Source: Paludibacter sp. (GTDB lineage Bacteria > Bacteroidota > Bacteroidia > Bacteroidales > Paludibacteraceae). From it: DNA of 64,000 nt. A program made the position numbers and the translations under genes. Positions 8,293-17,826 of this stretch are shown here, piece by piece. The stretch lies in assembly GCA_028710895.1 (NCBI GenBank), contig JAQTTH010000002.1, positions 404,876-468,875 on the forward strand, given 5' to 3'. The first letter of the stretch is position 1; every line of letters begins with the position of its first letter. The notes under the pieces are model-generated. The model was not told where the DNA came from, made no database searches, and saw only the letters and a program-made list of their open reading frames with translations.

Positions 8293-10587
8293 ATGAACTT
8301 CAATACGAAAAATATTTTACTGGTTCTAAGCCTGATAACTACAAGCGTAGTGTCAGTTGCAGAAACGACGTGTGTCAGTCATGTCAATCCGTTTATTGGA
8401 ACAGGAGCCGTTGCTTCAAGCCTTTCCGGAAATAATTTCCCGGGAGCCACGGTTCCTTTCGGAATGGTGCAATTAAGTCCCGATACCCGCAATGCTCCCG
8501 ATTGGGGGCAAGCTTCGGGCTACGATCACAACGATTCGTCGATTTACGGATTTAGCCATACCCATTTGAGCGGAACAGGTGTTGCAGAGTTATTTGATGT
8601 GTTGGTTTTACCTTTTACCGGTGATGTTGATAAGGCTGTCGGTGATTTAAAATCGGACAAAGGATTTTGCTCGTCATTTGCTCATGAAAATGAAAAGGCA
8701 AAACCGGGTTATTATCAGGTATTTCTCAAAACTTTTGGAGTAAATGCCGAATTGACGGCCACAACCCGTGCCGGTTTCCAGCGCTATACTTTTCCTGATA
8801 ACTCAACAGCTCATGTGCTGATTGATTTGAATCATTCCCTGAACAAAGGAAGTTGGTCGACAAGCATTCTTAATTCACAACTTAAAATTACAGACCCATA
8901 TACCATTGAAGGTTACAGGGTGATCACCGGTTGGGCCAAAGTGCGCAAGGTGTATTTTTATATGCGTTTCTCAAAACCAATCATTGGAAAGGTGATGATT
9001 AATGGATCGGAAGTGAATGCCGGTTTGCAGGTAGTGGATGGACGCAACCTGAAGGGAATACTGGATTTTGCTACAAACGATAATACAGCTTTGCTCGTGA
9101 AAACAGGAATATCGCCTGTAAGCATAGAAAATGCACGCCAAAACCTCACTGCTGAAATTCCGGACTGGAATTTTGAAACGATTGCAAATCGTGCTGAAAA
9201 TAGCTGGGAAAAGGAGTTGGAAAAAGTAAAAGTAGAAGGTACTCCGCGACAGATGGAGATATTTTATACTGCGCTTTATCACTCATTTCTCCAACCCAAT
9301 ACTTTCTCCGATACTAACGGTGAGTATATGAATGCCGATTTCTCGACAAGGAAATTAAAACCAGGCGAGACCCAATACACTACCTACTCGCTGTGGGATA
9401 CTTACCGGGCGGCTCATCCGCTTTATACCATTTTGCAGCCCGAAAGATCGGTCGATTTTGTAAATACATTGATCCGGCATTATGAATCAGTAGGTTATTT
9501 GCCTGTATGGCAACTTTGGGGGCAGGACAATTTCTGTATGATTGGCAATCATGCCATTCCGGTGCTTGTTGATGCTGTTATGAAAGGATTGCCTGGAATA
9601 GATGCCCGGAAAGCTTATGCTGCTATACGTGCTTCGGCCACCAATTCGCATATCAATTCTCCATACGAAGTGTGGAATAAATACGGATATATGCCCGAAA
9701 ATATACAATCGCAGTCAGTTTCGATAACACTGGAAATGGCTTATGACGATTGGTGTGTGGCTCAATTGGCACAAAAACTGGGCGAAACTGCGGATTATGA
9801 TTTCTTCAGCCGAAGAGCCGGGTTCTACCGGAATTTGTTCAACGGGAAAACAGGTTTTTTCCAACCGAAAGACGATAAAGGAAGTTGGATGGAACCATTC
9901 AATCCTATGAAATACGGCGCAAATGGAGGAAATCCATTCACCGAAGGCAACGCCTGGCAGTATTACTGGTATGTGCCACAACATGTTGCTGACCTTATAA
10001 CACTTACGGGAGGCGATAAAGTGTTTTCTAAAAAGTTGGATACATTCTTTTCGTTGAACAATCTGGAAACTGAGAAAAACGATAATGCTTCCGGCTTTAT
10101 CGGTCAGTATGCGCACGGTAACGAGCCGAGCCATCACGTGGCTTACCTCTACAATTATTCCGGACAGCCATGGAGAACCCAGTTTTATGTGAGTAAAATT
10201 ATGAATGAGCTTTACAATACCAGTTCGTCGGGCTATGCCGGTAACGAAGATTGTGGCGAAATGTCGACGTGGTACGTGTTCAGCGCTTTGGGATTTTATT
10301 CTGTTAATCCGGCTAATGGAATTTATGTAATCGGAACGCCACTATTCAAATCTGCTGAAATACAACTTCCTACCGGAAAAACACTTGTGATAAAAGCAGA
10401 AAAAGTATCAACTCAGAATATCTATATCCAATCGGCAAAGCTGAATGGGAAAGCATTTGAAAATAATTACCTGACTCATAAAGAGCTGCTTGCCGGAGGA
10501 ATTCTGGAGTTTCAAATGGGCTCAAAGCCATCAACCAAATGGGGAGTGAAAACTCAAAACAGACCAATAGAAACAAGCTGGAGATAA
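8293..10587 (+). CDS. Exported alpha-mannosidase, family GH92
   Basis: Predicted calcium-dependent inverting exo-alpha-mannosidase. ATG 8293 is chosen over the upstream TTG 8275 because it follows a purine-rich AAGAAAA and directly begins a signal peptide (MNFNTKNILLVLSLITTSVV), giving 764 residues. The GH92 signatures are all visible: VNPFIGTG, FPGATVPFGMVQLSPD, GFSHTHLSGTG, the NEPSHHVAYLYNYSG loop, PWRTQ, and NEDCGEMSTWYVFSALGFY near the C-terminus, where the acidic catalytic residues and metal ligands lie in this family. The protein is full length. It is 20 bases after the GH95 gene and 22 bases before the esterase gene. Mannosidase beside fucosidase and alpha-galactosidases suggests a decorated mannose-containing glycan as target. 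GH92 enzymes act on alpha-1,2, 1,3, 1,4 or 1,6 links, and the sequence alone does not tell which. Confidence 0.92.
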   Translation: MNFNTKNILLVLSLITTSVVSVAETTCVSHVNPFIGTGAVASSLSGNNFPGATVPFGMVQLSPDTRNAPDWGQASGYDHNDSSIYGFSHTHLSGTGVAELFDVLVLPFTGDVDKAVGDLKSDKGFCSSFAHENEKAKPGYYQVFLKTFGVNAELTATTRAGFQRYTFPDNSTAHVLIDLNHSLNKGSWSTSILNSQLKITDPYTIEGYRVITGWAKVRKVYFYMRFSKPIIGKVMINGSEVNAGLQVVDGRNLKGILDFATNDNTALLVKTGISPVSIENARQNLTAEIPDWNFETIANRAENSWEKELEKVKVEGTPRQMEIFYTALYHSFLQPNTFSDTNGEYMNADFSTRKLKPGETQYTTYSLWDTYRAAHPLYTILQPERSVDFVNTLIRHYESVGYLPVWQLWGQDNFCMIGNHAIPVLVDAVMKGLPGIDARKAYAAIRASATNSHINSPYEVWNKYGYMPENIQSQSVSITLEMAYDDWCVAQLAQKLGETADYDFFSRRAGFYRNLFNGKTGFFQPKDDKGSWMEPFNPMKYGANGGNPFTEGNAWQYYWYVPQHVADLITLTGGDKVFSKKLDTFFSLNNLETEKNDNASGFIGQYAHGNEPSHHVAYLYNYSGQPWRTQFYVSKIMNELYNTSSSGYAGNEDCGEMSTWYVFSALGFYSVNPANGIYVIGTPLFKSAEIQLPTGKTLVIKAEKVSTQNIYIQSAKLNGKAFENNYLTHKELLAGGILEFQMGSKPSTKWGVKTQNRPIETSWR

Positions 10588-10609
10588 ATTTTAGAAATAA
10601 TATATAGAA

Positions 10610-12586
10610 ATGAAGTTCAATCACAAAATCTTAATGTTGCTGTTCCTGCTTGTTGGTTTACAAGTCAGCAATCGGCTGTCGGCTAAAGTTATTATGCCTG
10701 TATTATTCTCAGATAATATGGTGCTTCAGCAAAAAACGGAAGCTCCCGTTTGGGGCGAGTGTAAGCCCAACAGACAGGTGAAGGTTCAGGCAAACTGGAA
10801 TAACAAAACCTATAAAACCATTTCAGATCAAAGCGGAAAATGGAAGTTGAAAGTAGAAACTCCCGAAGCCGGAGGACCTTACAAACTAACAGTCTCTGCT
10901 GAGGAAACCGTAATATTCAATAATGTGATGATTGGCGAAGTGTGGATATGTTCCGGCCAGTCAAATATGGAAATGCCGTTGGCTGGTTGGGGGCAAATTG
11001 CCAACTTCGAGAATGAAATTGCAGCTGCTGATCATCCGAATATCCGTTTGTTTCAGGTAGAAAAAGTAACTGCCCTGAGTCCTGTTACAAGCCTAAAAGT
11101 TATGGGAAACTCGTGGTTGGTTTGCAGTCCGAAATCGATACCTGAATTTTCGGCAACAGCTTATTTCTTTGCAAAGAATCTGAGTGAACGATTAAATGGA
11201 ATTCCAATCGGGTTGATACATACTTCGTGGGGTGGAACTCCCGCAGAAGCCTGGACCAGTGAAAAATCCCTCGAGTTGTTGCCCGATTTCAATGACTATA
11301 TTGCCGAACTAAAGAAAGTTCCAACAGATCTAGCAGAACAAAAAAAATATATCGACAAACAACAAAATGATTGGAAAGTTCAACTTATTTCCAAAGATCG
11401 GGGATACGACAAGGGCAATACTTTGTGGGTGCAACCAGAGTTTGACGATGCTGGCTGGAAGTCGATGTCAGTCCCTCAAAGTTGGGAAGAACAAATGCTG
11501 AAGGATTTTGATGGTGTGGTATGGTTTCGAAAATCAATTGATTTACCTGCTGCCTTTGCCGGCAAAGACCTTGTTCTTAACTTGGGAAATGTTGACGATA
11601 ATGAAATTACTTTTTTCAACGGACAGCAAATTGGAAGCACCGAAGGTTACGACAGAAACCGTAACTATACAATATCCGGAAAGCTGGTGAAAGCGGGACG
11701 AAATGTGATTACCGTTCGCGTCTTTGACTCCGGTGGTGGCGGAGGCTTTTATGGAGATTCTAAAAATGTTTTTATTGCTTTAGGAGAAAATAAGTTGAAT
11801 TTATCTGGAAGTTGGAAATATAATATCGGGCTGAATATGAAAGAGCTTGTTGCGCCGAAAGTTACAATGAATCAGGTGCAACCCACAACGCTTTTCAATG
11901 CCATGATCAATCCATTGGTTCCGTATGCAATCAAGGGTGCCATCTGGTACCAGGGCGAAGCAAACGTGGATCGGGCAAAACAGTATTCATTATTGTTCCC
12001 GCTTATGATTCACGATTGGCGCAAGCAGTGGAACGCAGATTTTCCATTCTATTTTGTGCAACTGGCCAACTACCTGAAAAGCGACGAACAACCGATGACA
12101 TCGCCATGGGCAGAGCTACGTGAAGCCCAGCAAGCTGCACTTTCTCTGACCAATACTGGCATTGCCACTACAATTGATATTGGCAATGGTGAAAATATCC
12201 ATCCTAAAAACAAGCAGGAAGTTGGACGCCGATTGGCTTTATTAGCTGCGGCAAATACTTACGGACAGAATGTAGTTTCTTGTGGACCGGTTTACAACTC
12301 CTTTAAAATTGATGGTGCAAAAATAGTTATCAAATTCAATTCTATAGGTGGAGAATTAAAAAGCAAGGATGGCAAAATATTGACCGGATTTGCAATTGCA
12401 GGAGTAGATAAAAATTTCTATTGGGCGAACGCCGAGATAAGCGGAGATAAAGTGATTGTTTCATGCCCTGCAGTTGAATTTCCTGTAGCAGTACGTTATG
12501 CATGGTCTAATAATCCCGATTGCAACTTGTATAATGCGGAAAACCTTCCGGCTTCACCTTTCCGAACAGATAATTGGAACGAATAA
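10610..12586 (+). CDS. Exported SGNH carbohydrate acetylesterase (sialate O-acetylesterase-like)
   Basis: Predicted exported serine esterase that removes acetyl groups from glycans. After a signal peptide (ILMLLFLLVGLQVSNRLSA) comes the family start VIMPVLFSDNMVLQQ, a small beta domain, and the SGNH motif WICSGQSNMEMPL with nucleophile Ser118. HTSWGGTPAEAW and IWYQGEANV supply the oxyanion-hole and block III residues. A beta-sandwich resembling GH2 sugar-binding domains (DDAGWKSMSVPQSW ... VVWFRKSIDLP) is inserted at about residues 270-410. The annotation sialate O-acetylesterase is only a family label; in plant-glycan loci such enzymes usually act on acetylated plant polysaccharides, and nothing else here points to sialic acid. 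It is embedded in the forward run between GH92 and the FG-GAP protein. Confidence 0.84.
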   Translation: MKFNHKILMLLFLLVGLQVSNRLSAKVIMPVLFSDNMVLQQKTEAPVWGECKPNRQVKVQANWNNKTYKTISDQSGKWKLKVETPEAGGPYKLTVSAEETVIFNNVMIGEVWICSGQSNMEMPLAGWGQIANFENEIAAADHPNIRLFQVEKVTALSPVTSLKVMGNSWLVCSPKSIPEFSATAYFFAKNLSERLNGIPIGLIHTSWGGTPAEAWTSEKSLELLPDFNDYIAELKKVPTDLAEQKKYIDKQQNDWKVQLISKDRGYDKGNTLWVQPEFDDAGWKSMSVPQSWEEQMLKDFDGVVWFRKSIDLPAAFAGKDLVLNLGNVDDNEITFFNGQQIGSTEGYDRNRNYTISGKLVKAGRNVITVRVFDSGGGGGFYGDSKNVFIALGENKLNLSGSWKYNIGLNMKELVAPKVTMNQVQPTTLFNAMINPLVPYAIKGAIWYQGEANVDRAKQYSLLFPLMIHDWRKQWNADFPFYFVQLANYLKSDEQPMTSPWAELREAQQAALSLTNTGIATTIDIGNGENIHPKNKQEVGRRLALLAAANTYGQNVVSCGPVYNSFKIDGAKIVIKFNSIGGELKSKDGKILTGFAIAGVDKNFYWANAEISGDKVIVSCPAVEFPVAVRYAWSNNPDCNLYNAENLPASPFRTDNWNE

Positions 12587-12637
12587 AATAATCACTATAA
12601 AATTACAAATAACTATTAATCTTTAAATTAAATTCTA

Positions 12638-14428
12638 ATGAAAACAAAAATTACAATTCTTGCGTTGGCATTCTTTGCCACGGTTAGTGTTAATGCTACT
12701 ACTCCGGCTACCTGGAGTGTTGTGGCCAGTGGTTCAGCCTCCGAAAAAGGAGAAGTTGCCTGGGGTGATTTCAATAATGATGGGTACCTGGATTTGTTTC
12801 AGGTTTCAGACAATGTGTACAAATTGTATCAAAACAATGGAAATGAAACTTTTTCAGACGTAAGCAGCAGTAAATTGCCAGGAACATTACCTGGTGGCGT
12901 AAATGAATCATCTGTTATTTTCCTTGATTATAATAATGATAATAACCTGGATATTCTTATCACCGGTTGGCCGCTTGCTAATGCAACTTTGTACAAGAAT
13001 TCAGGTGCACCGGATTACACATACACTATTGACACCCAGAATAGTTTGCTGAGTGTACGTACCGGTAATGGTGGAAATGCGCATGCAATTTTATCAGCAG
13101 TCGATTATAACAATGATGGTTGGGTCGATTTGTTTATGGAAGGTTGGTCGGATGCTGCAAATAACCGCGTTGTTACTTTATATAAAAATGTAAATGGTGT
13201 GTTTACAAGACAAACAACACCGGTGGGTGGAACAGCAGATTTCGAAGGAATGAATGGTGGTTCGTTGCATACAGGTGATATCAATCATGATGGTTATGTG
13301 GATATGATTTGTAGCGGATATTCTGTTACCGGTTCATACAGAACTTATTTGTATCTCAATCAGGGTGATGGTACTTTTATGAAATCAACTGCCTCATTTA
13401 CAGGAGTTGAGCAGGGAGAGTCTGTTCTATTCGATTCCAATAATGATGGTTGGTTGGACGTATACATTGCCGGTGTTGGTTACGAAGGTGGTTGGGTATG
13501 GCCGGGTAGCTTATATCTGAACAATCAGGACGGTACATTTACATTAATGGCAAGTGGAACCAATTTGCCAAGCGGTACACAAGGATATGCTAGTTTTGCA
13601 ACCGGTGATACAAATAATGATGGAAAAACCGATTTAATGGTTATGCTTCCTAACGGTGAAAACACAGCCATGTACTATAATAACGGAGACAATACTTTCC
13701 TGAAAGATATACTTCCAACACCAGCTCGTGCAAGAGCAGGATCAATGGATTTAGCTGATTTCAATAACGACAATAAATTGGATTATTTCCTTTTTGGTTA
13801 CAACGATAATGTGGGCTGGTTAGGTGCTTTTGTGAAAAATACTACTGCTGTTGCAAATCTGGCTCCAAGTATTCCTGCAAATCTTCTTGCCACAAAAGTA
13901 AATGGCAAATATGTAGTTACCTGGGATAAATCGACAGATGATATTACTGCGCAGAATGCTATTTCTTATAATGTTTATGTTCAGGATCAGGCAGGTAAAG
14001 TATATGCATACTCACCAGTCGATATTACAACCGGACGTTTGAAAACCGGCTCACAAACATTATTGAATAAAAATCAAATCATTCTTGATTTGGCTGATGG
14101 CCAATATACCGTTGGAGTTCAGGCAGTAGACCAGGCAAATGTTGCCAGTGCTTTTATCACTACCAGCTTGTCAATTACAACCGGCGTTCAAAATACGTTG
14201 GCTTCGAAAGTAGATGTGAAATCTATCAATAAAAACATTGAAATTCAAAATAATGGATCACAAAGAGTTAGTGTGATGTTGCTGTCATTGAATGGCCAAT
14301 TACTATACAAGGGTTTTTCTGAAAGCGGATCCAAAACGATATTACCATTGAATTTAAATCAAGGTATTTATTTCGTGAAACTTTCACAGGACAAGACTGC
14401 TCATACAGTAAAACTGTCAGTATTATAA
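12638..14428 (+). CDS. Seven-bladed FG-GAP/VCBS propeller protein exported by T9SS
   Basis: Secreted protein of 596 residues without a recognisable catalytic domain. A signal peptide (MKTKITILALAFFATVSVNA) is followed by seven calcium-binding loops of the DxNxDGxxD type: DFNNDGYLD, DYNNDNNLD, DYNNDGWVD, DINHDGYVD, DSNNDGWLD, DTNNDGKTD and DFNNDNKLD. These mark a seven-bladed FG-GAP propeller at about residues 40-410. A fibronectin III-like domain follows (NLAPSIPANLLATKV...), and the last ~80 residues form a T9SS sorting domain (MLLSLNGQLLY ... GIYFVKLSQDK). It is the last gene of the forward run, 51 bases after the esterase and just before a strong terminator. A glycan-binding or surface-display role is an inference; the fold itself is well supported. 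Confidence 0.83.
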   Translation: MKTKITILALAFFATVSVNATTPATWSVVASGSASEKGEVAWGDFNNDGYLDLFQVSDNVYKLYQNNGNETFSDVSSSKLPGTLPGGVNESSVIFLDYNNDNNLDILITGWPLANATLYKNSGAPDYTYTIDTQNSLLSVRTGNGGNAHAILSAVDYNNDGWVDLFMEGWSDAANNRVVTLYKNVNGVFTRQTTPVGGTADFEGMNGGSLHTGDINHDGYVDMICSGYSVTGSYRTYLYLNQGDGTFMKSTASFTGVEQGESVLFDSNNDGWLDVYIAGVGYEGGWVWPGSLYLNNQDGTFTLMASGTNLPSGTQGYASFATGDTNNDGKTDLMVMLPNGENTAMYYNNGDNTFLKDILPTPARARAGSMDLADFNNDNKLDYFLFGYNDNVGWLGAFVKNTTAVANLAPSIPANLLATKVNGKYVVTWDKSTDDITAQNAISYNVYVQDQAGKVYAYSPVDITTGRLKTGSQTLLNKNQIILDLADGQYTVGVQAVDQANVASAFITTSLSITTGVQNTLASKVDVKSINKNIEIQNNGSQRVSVMLLSLNGQLLYKGFSESGSKTILPLNLNQGIYFVKLSQDKTAHTVKLSVL

Positions 14429-14431
14429 TAC

Positions 14432-14472
14432 ATAAATTAAAGGGGAAAAGAGAATTTTCCCCTTTAATTTAT
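14432..14472 (+). terminator. Rho-independent terminator after the FG-GAP gene
   Basis: A perfect 18-bp inverted repeat (14432-14449 and 14455-14472, core AGGGGAAAA/TTTTCCCCT) with a 5-base loop starts 3 bases after the stop codon. It closes the 1.4-14.4 kb transcription unit. Confidence 0.85.
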
Positions 14473-15277
14473 ATTTTGACTTCTTAAGAAATATCAAATT
14501 GAATTAATATATATTTTCACATTATATAGAATCAGAGTTGTTGTTTACAAGATTAAATAAATTATTGGTTGTTTAGAATAGTTCACTATCCCGTTGCTAG
14601 TTTTTTAAGGTTGGAAAGAATGTTTGTACTCAGCAATGAGTCAGGCATTCTTTTTTTTAGATAGCAGTATACTGTTGTTAGTGTTTGAAAAGATATAATT
14701 TCTAGAATATGTATTATTGAGTTTTTTGAAATTAAGAAATATCTGCTCCCAAATTGCACTCAACTCGTGAAAAGTTGAAGAAACTACTTGAAACTGGATT
14801 ATATGCGATAAAAATAAAATGCCGATCTTTGAGTTGGTAAATATACTGTTATGATAAGAACCGAAATGAATGTACGTTGTTGAAAATGAGATTTTCGAGA
14901 CTCACAATCAGGGGGGCATTGGTTCAAGTCTAGTTGACTTTATCTTCATAATGAGATACTTATACATTATTTGTGTAGGTATTTTTTTTGAACTTATGTA
15001 AAGACTACCAAAAAAACATATATCAGATAGCCTGAAAAGAACTCCATAAGACTATATGTTGGAGTTGAGTAATATAATTAACATACACACTATTAATTAC
15101 AATTTGAATAAACGATTTCAGGTGTTGTGTAACATTATTTGACCCAAATGCATATCCAATAATAAAGACTATTTTTGTGTCTTATATTCAACTGAAGTTG
15201 AATAATTCATTTAGCTATTGTCAATATCATTCACACTCAATTACAATTCACTACCAATTTATTAATGGTGATTTCGG
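14473..15277. other. Long non-coding stretch with a possible tRNA 3'-half remnant
   Basis: About 800 AT-rich bases without a credible gene on either strand. At 14895-14941 there is a segment resembling the anticodon arm, variable loop and T-arm of a tRNA: CTCACAA as a 7-base loop, GGTTCAAGTC as T-loop, and a 5-bp T-stem ATTGG/CTAGT containing G-T pairs. No matching 5' half or acceptor partner was found upstream, so it is at most a decayed fragment. The end of the stretch holds the leader of the histidine kinase gene. Nothing else is recognised. Confidence 0.4.
15170..15177 (+). promoter_or_regulatory. Candidate promoter -7 box for the histidine kinase gene
   Basis: TATTTTTG matches TAnnTTTG, about 100 bases before the kinase ATG at 15278. 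A TTTG at 15138-15141 is too far upstream for a standard -33 spacing, so support is limited to the -7 box. Confidence 0.35.
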
Positions 15278-16993
15278 ATGACTCTAAAATTAAGAACTAA
15301 ACCCATACTTATTGTTATTGTTATAATTATAACAGTACTGCTGACCTGGCTCGTGGGATATGTTACTGAGAGCGAAATTCGAAATGCTTTTATGTTGCAG
15401 ACACAAATTGGGGCTAATACAATTGATGTTAATCGGTTGGAGACTCTTACAGGTACTGTCACTGATTTAAAATCCCCTGACTATTTGTACATTAAACAAC
15501 AACTTGCCCGTATTCGCAAAGTAGATAAAAATCTATATTTTGTGTACTTGATGGGTGTGAAGAATGGAAAGGTTTTTTTCTATGTAGATGACAGACCAGA
15601 CGGACATCCCGAAGGATCGCCACCCGGAAGTCCTTACGACGAAGCTCCAAAAGAATTTAATCAGGTAATGAAAACCGGTATTCCTACTGTTGAAGGTCCA
15701 TCGGCTGATAGCTGGGGCTCATTTGCCAGTGGTTGTGCACCGGTAATTGATCCTAAAACAGGGAAGGTAGTTGCAATTTTTGCCATTGATTTTGTTACAA
15801 GTTCATGGTATTGGACAATTGTCTCTCATGCAGCTTTACCTGTAGCATTGGTTGTTGCACTTATGCTGCTGATATTTTCAAGTCAGGTATCAAGGTGGAG
15901 AGGTAAATTGTTGAAGACAAACGAAGAACGATATCGGCTTATGTTTGATAATAATCCTCAGCCCAATTGGATTTATGACACTCAAACGCTCGCTTTTTTG
16001 GAGGTAAACGATTCTGCCATAATGCATTATGGCTATTCCAGAGCCGAATTTTTGGCGATGACAATAAAGGATATTCGTCCGGTAGAGGAAATTCACTTAT
16101 TACTGAAAGATATAAAACATCTTGGAAAATCATACCATAAGGCAGGTGAATGGAGGCATATTAATAAAAATGGAGAATTGATGCATGTTGAAATTGTTTC
16201 ACATTCGATTATCTTTAATGGTCGTGAAGCAAGGCATGTCTTAATTCACGACATTACCGAGCGTAAAATGGCAGAGCAGGCTTTGTATAACTCGGATGTG
16301 CAATTGCGAAAATTTGCATCGCATTTGCAGCATGTGAGGGAAGAGGAAAAAATTGCTTTAGCCAGGGAAATACATGACGACCTTGGTCAGATTTTAATTG
16401 CATTAAAAATAGATATGGGGCTGTTGAAGCAGAATGTAATTAAAACTAATGTCGTAAATGTTGACTCAGTGAAAATTCTGCCGAAATTCGATAATGTTAT
16501 CAATTTGATTGATAAAACCATTAAAACAGCAAGAAGAATAATGAATGGTCTTAGACCCGAACTGTTGGAGATACATGGTCTTGAGGGAGCTACAAAGGAA
16601 TATCTTCGTGAATTTGAAGATAGACATCACATACAATGTGAGTTTACATTCAATATTCCCAGGGATGAAATAACAGATCAACAATCTCTGGCATTTTTCC
16701 GAATTGTTCAGGAGGCACTAAGTAATATTTCAAAACATTCAAAAGCTTCGTTGGTTAAGATTGACTTTAATAATGAATCTGGTTTTTTGACTCTTGAAAT
16801 TTACGACAATGGAGTAGGTTTTAATACAAATTCCTGTGGTCGACAAGACTCATATGGAATATTGGGGATGAAAGAACGGGTCATTTTGTTACAAGGCAAA
16901 CTAGATATTGCGAGTGAGGTGGGCAAAGGAACATGCATACGTGTTGAAGTTCCTCATCGTATTGAAAATCACAATATTCCTGTATATCAATGA
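15278..16993 (+). CDS. Membrane sensor histidine kinase with PAS domain (HisKA_3/NarL-partner type)
   Basis: Predicted inner-membrane sensor kinase of 571 residues. Two transmembrane helices at about residues 9-29 (ILIVIVIIITVLLTWLVGYV) and 186-206 flank a ~155-residue periplasmic sensor domain (includes YFVYLMGVKNGKVFFYVDDRP), most like a Cache-type ligand-binding domain. A PAS domain follows at about 215-335 (RYRLMFDNNPQPNWIYD). The phosphoacceptor is His366 in ALAREIHDDLGQ, the HisKA_3 dimerisation signature, and the ATPase domain shows FFRIVQEALSNISKHS, DNGVGFN and GILGMKERV. Such kinases normally pair with LuxR/NarL-type response regulators, but none is encoded nearby, so it is an orphan in this window. 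It converges on the methyl-transfer operon. The signal is unknown. Confidence 0.9.
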   Translation: MTLKLRTKPILIVIVIIITVLLTWLVGYVTESEIRNAFMLQTQIGANTIDVNRLETLTGTVTDLKSPDYLYIKQQLARIRKVDKNLYFVYLMGVKNGKVFFYVDDRPDGHPEGSPPGSPYDEAPKEFNQVMKTGIPTVEGPSADSWGSFASGCAPVIDPKTGKVVAIFAIDFVTSSWYWTIVSHAALPVALVVALMLLIFSSQVSRWRGKLLKTNEERYRLMFDNNPQPNWIYDTQTLAFLEVNDSAIMHYGYSRAEFLAMTIKDIRPVEEIHLLLKDIKHLGKSYHKAGEWRHINKNGELMHVEIVSHSIIFNGREARHVLIHDITERKMAEQALYNSDVQLRKFASHLQHVREEEKIALAREIHDDLGQILIALKIDMGLLKQNVIKTNVVNVDSVKILPKFDNVINLIDKTIKTARRIMNGLRPELLEIHGLEGATKEYLREFEDRHHIQCEFTFNIPRDEITDQQSLAFFRIVQEALSNISKHSKASLVKIDFNNESGFLTLEIYDNGVGFNTNSCGRQDSYGILGMKERVILLQGKLDIASEVGKGTCIRVEVPHRIENHNIPVYQ

Positions 16994-17067
16994 CTTGTTG
17001 GTTTCAGTTGGAATTTGATTAGTGTTTGATATACTTAATCACCTATAATATTTCTTTTGTGTGAATA

Positions 17068-17763
17068 TCACTCATGCAATATTTTCCGATAAATACAGCT
17101 GGCATTTGTGCATATTTCGCAGCCATATTTATGGTGTCGGAGATGTTGTCCAATGCCGATAATGCCACTGACCGATTTGCGGGGAGTCATCAGGCAGGAG
17201 TCGCTTAGTTGAATGCCGGTCGGGTTTTCACCAATTAATTCAAACAACGAAGTTTGGTCGAACAACGGCCAGTTGCAATAGCCGGGACTGTAGCGGTTGG
17301 ATATCTTCAACTGTTGAGTGTAAAGTTCATCTTTCAGGCTTTTCTGGATTTTATCCATTGCATTTTCAACGGTCAACGAACCAATGGCATCCTGAATATA
17401 AGCCTCCATAATGTCGCCCTGCTCGTTCAGTGCATTGGTCATGCGGGTAAAGTCTTCGCCGGCTGTACACAGAAAAAGTGCCACCTGAGTAGCTTCTTTG
17501 ATATATCCGCAAACCTGCCGACCCAAATTCAACTCGGTATTATCAATGCGCAGTAATCCTGTTTTTATACTCAGTTCGTCAACGTCTTTAATTACATATC
17601 CACCCGTGATACCGGCATCGAAATTCAACTCGTCCAGTATATCCCGAATAAAAACGATAGCCGGATGCTCTTCTTCCAAATCGGTGGATTGGATAAAGTC
17701 CAGAATTTCGTCGAAAGTAGGAGCTACTTCGGCAAACGTGAAATGAAAGGATTGAAAACTCAT
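17068..17763 (-). CDS. Free-standing MetH-type cobalamin reactivation domain protein
   Basis: A cytoplasmic 231-residue protein resembling only the C-terminal activation domain of cobalamin-dependent methionine synthase, without the catalytic modules. The SAM-binding loop is recognisable as RYSPGYCNWP (residues 157-166; MetH has R-x-x-PGY-x-x-P). The following SDSCLMTPRKSVSGIIGIG (188-206) matches the MetH stretch ending in P-x-x-SVSG. The C-terminus carries C215-x2-C218-x4-C223 (CEICTNASC), which MetH lacks and which could hold a metal or a cluster. In MetH this domain uses S-adenosylmethionine and an electron to re-methylate inactive cob(II)alamin. Here it is the last gene of an operon with a corrinoid protein and methyltransferases, so the inferred job is reactivating that corrinoid protein. 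The family is well supported, the partner is inferred. Confidence 0.82.
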   Translation of the reverse strand: MSFQSFHFTFAEVAPTFDEILDFIQSTDLEEEHPAIVFIRDILDELNFDAGITGGYVIKDVDELSIKTGLLRIDNTELNLGRQVCGYIKEATQVALFLCTAGEDFTRMTNALNEQGDIMEAYIQDAIGSLTVENAMDKIQKSLKDELYTQQLKISNRYSPGYCNWPLFDQTSLFELIGENPTGIQLSDSCLMTPRKSVSGIIGIGQHLRHHKYGCEICTNASCIYRKILHE

Positions 17764-17779
17764 TAATTATCAATTATAC

Positions 17780-17816
17780 AATTTCCAATTCTCAATTAGA
17801 AAGAGAATTGGAAATT
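17780..17816. repeat. Perfect 14-bp inverted repeat inside the operon
   Basis: Arms 17780-17793 (AATTTCCAATTCTC) and 17803-17816 (GAGAATTGGAAATT) enclose a 9-base loop in the gap between the UroD-fold gene and the reactivation-domain gene. There is no terminal U-tract on the reverse strand, so an mRNA-stabilising or processing hairpin is more likely than a terminator. Confidence 0.6.
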
Positions 17817-17826
17817 GGAAATTAGT

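Noticed and set aside
10610..12586. Sialic acid metabolism
   Set aside because: The sialate O-acetylesterase label is a family name; no sialic acid transport or lyase genes are present.
14895..14941. Functional tRNA gene
   Set aside because: No 5' half, no acceptor stem pairing and a poor anticodon stem.
17068..17763. Truncated methionine synthase MetH
   Set aside because: The protein is complete as a single domain, has an extra Cys motif and lies in an intact operon, so it is not a pseudogene fragment.
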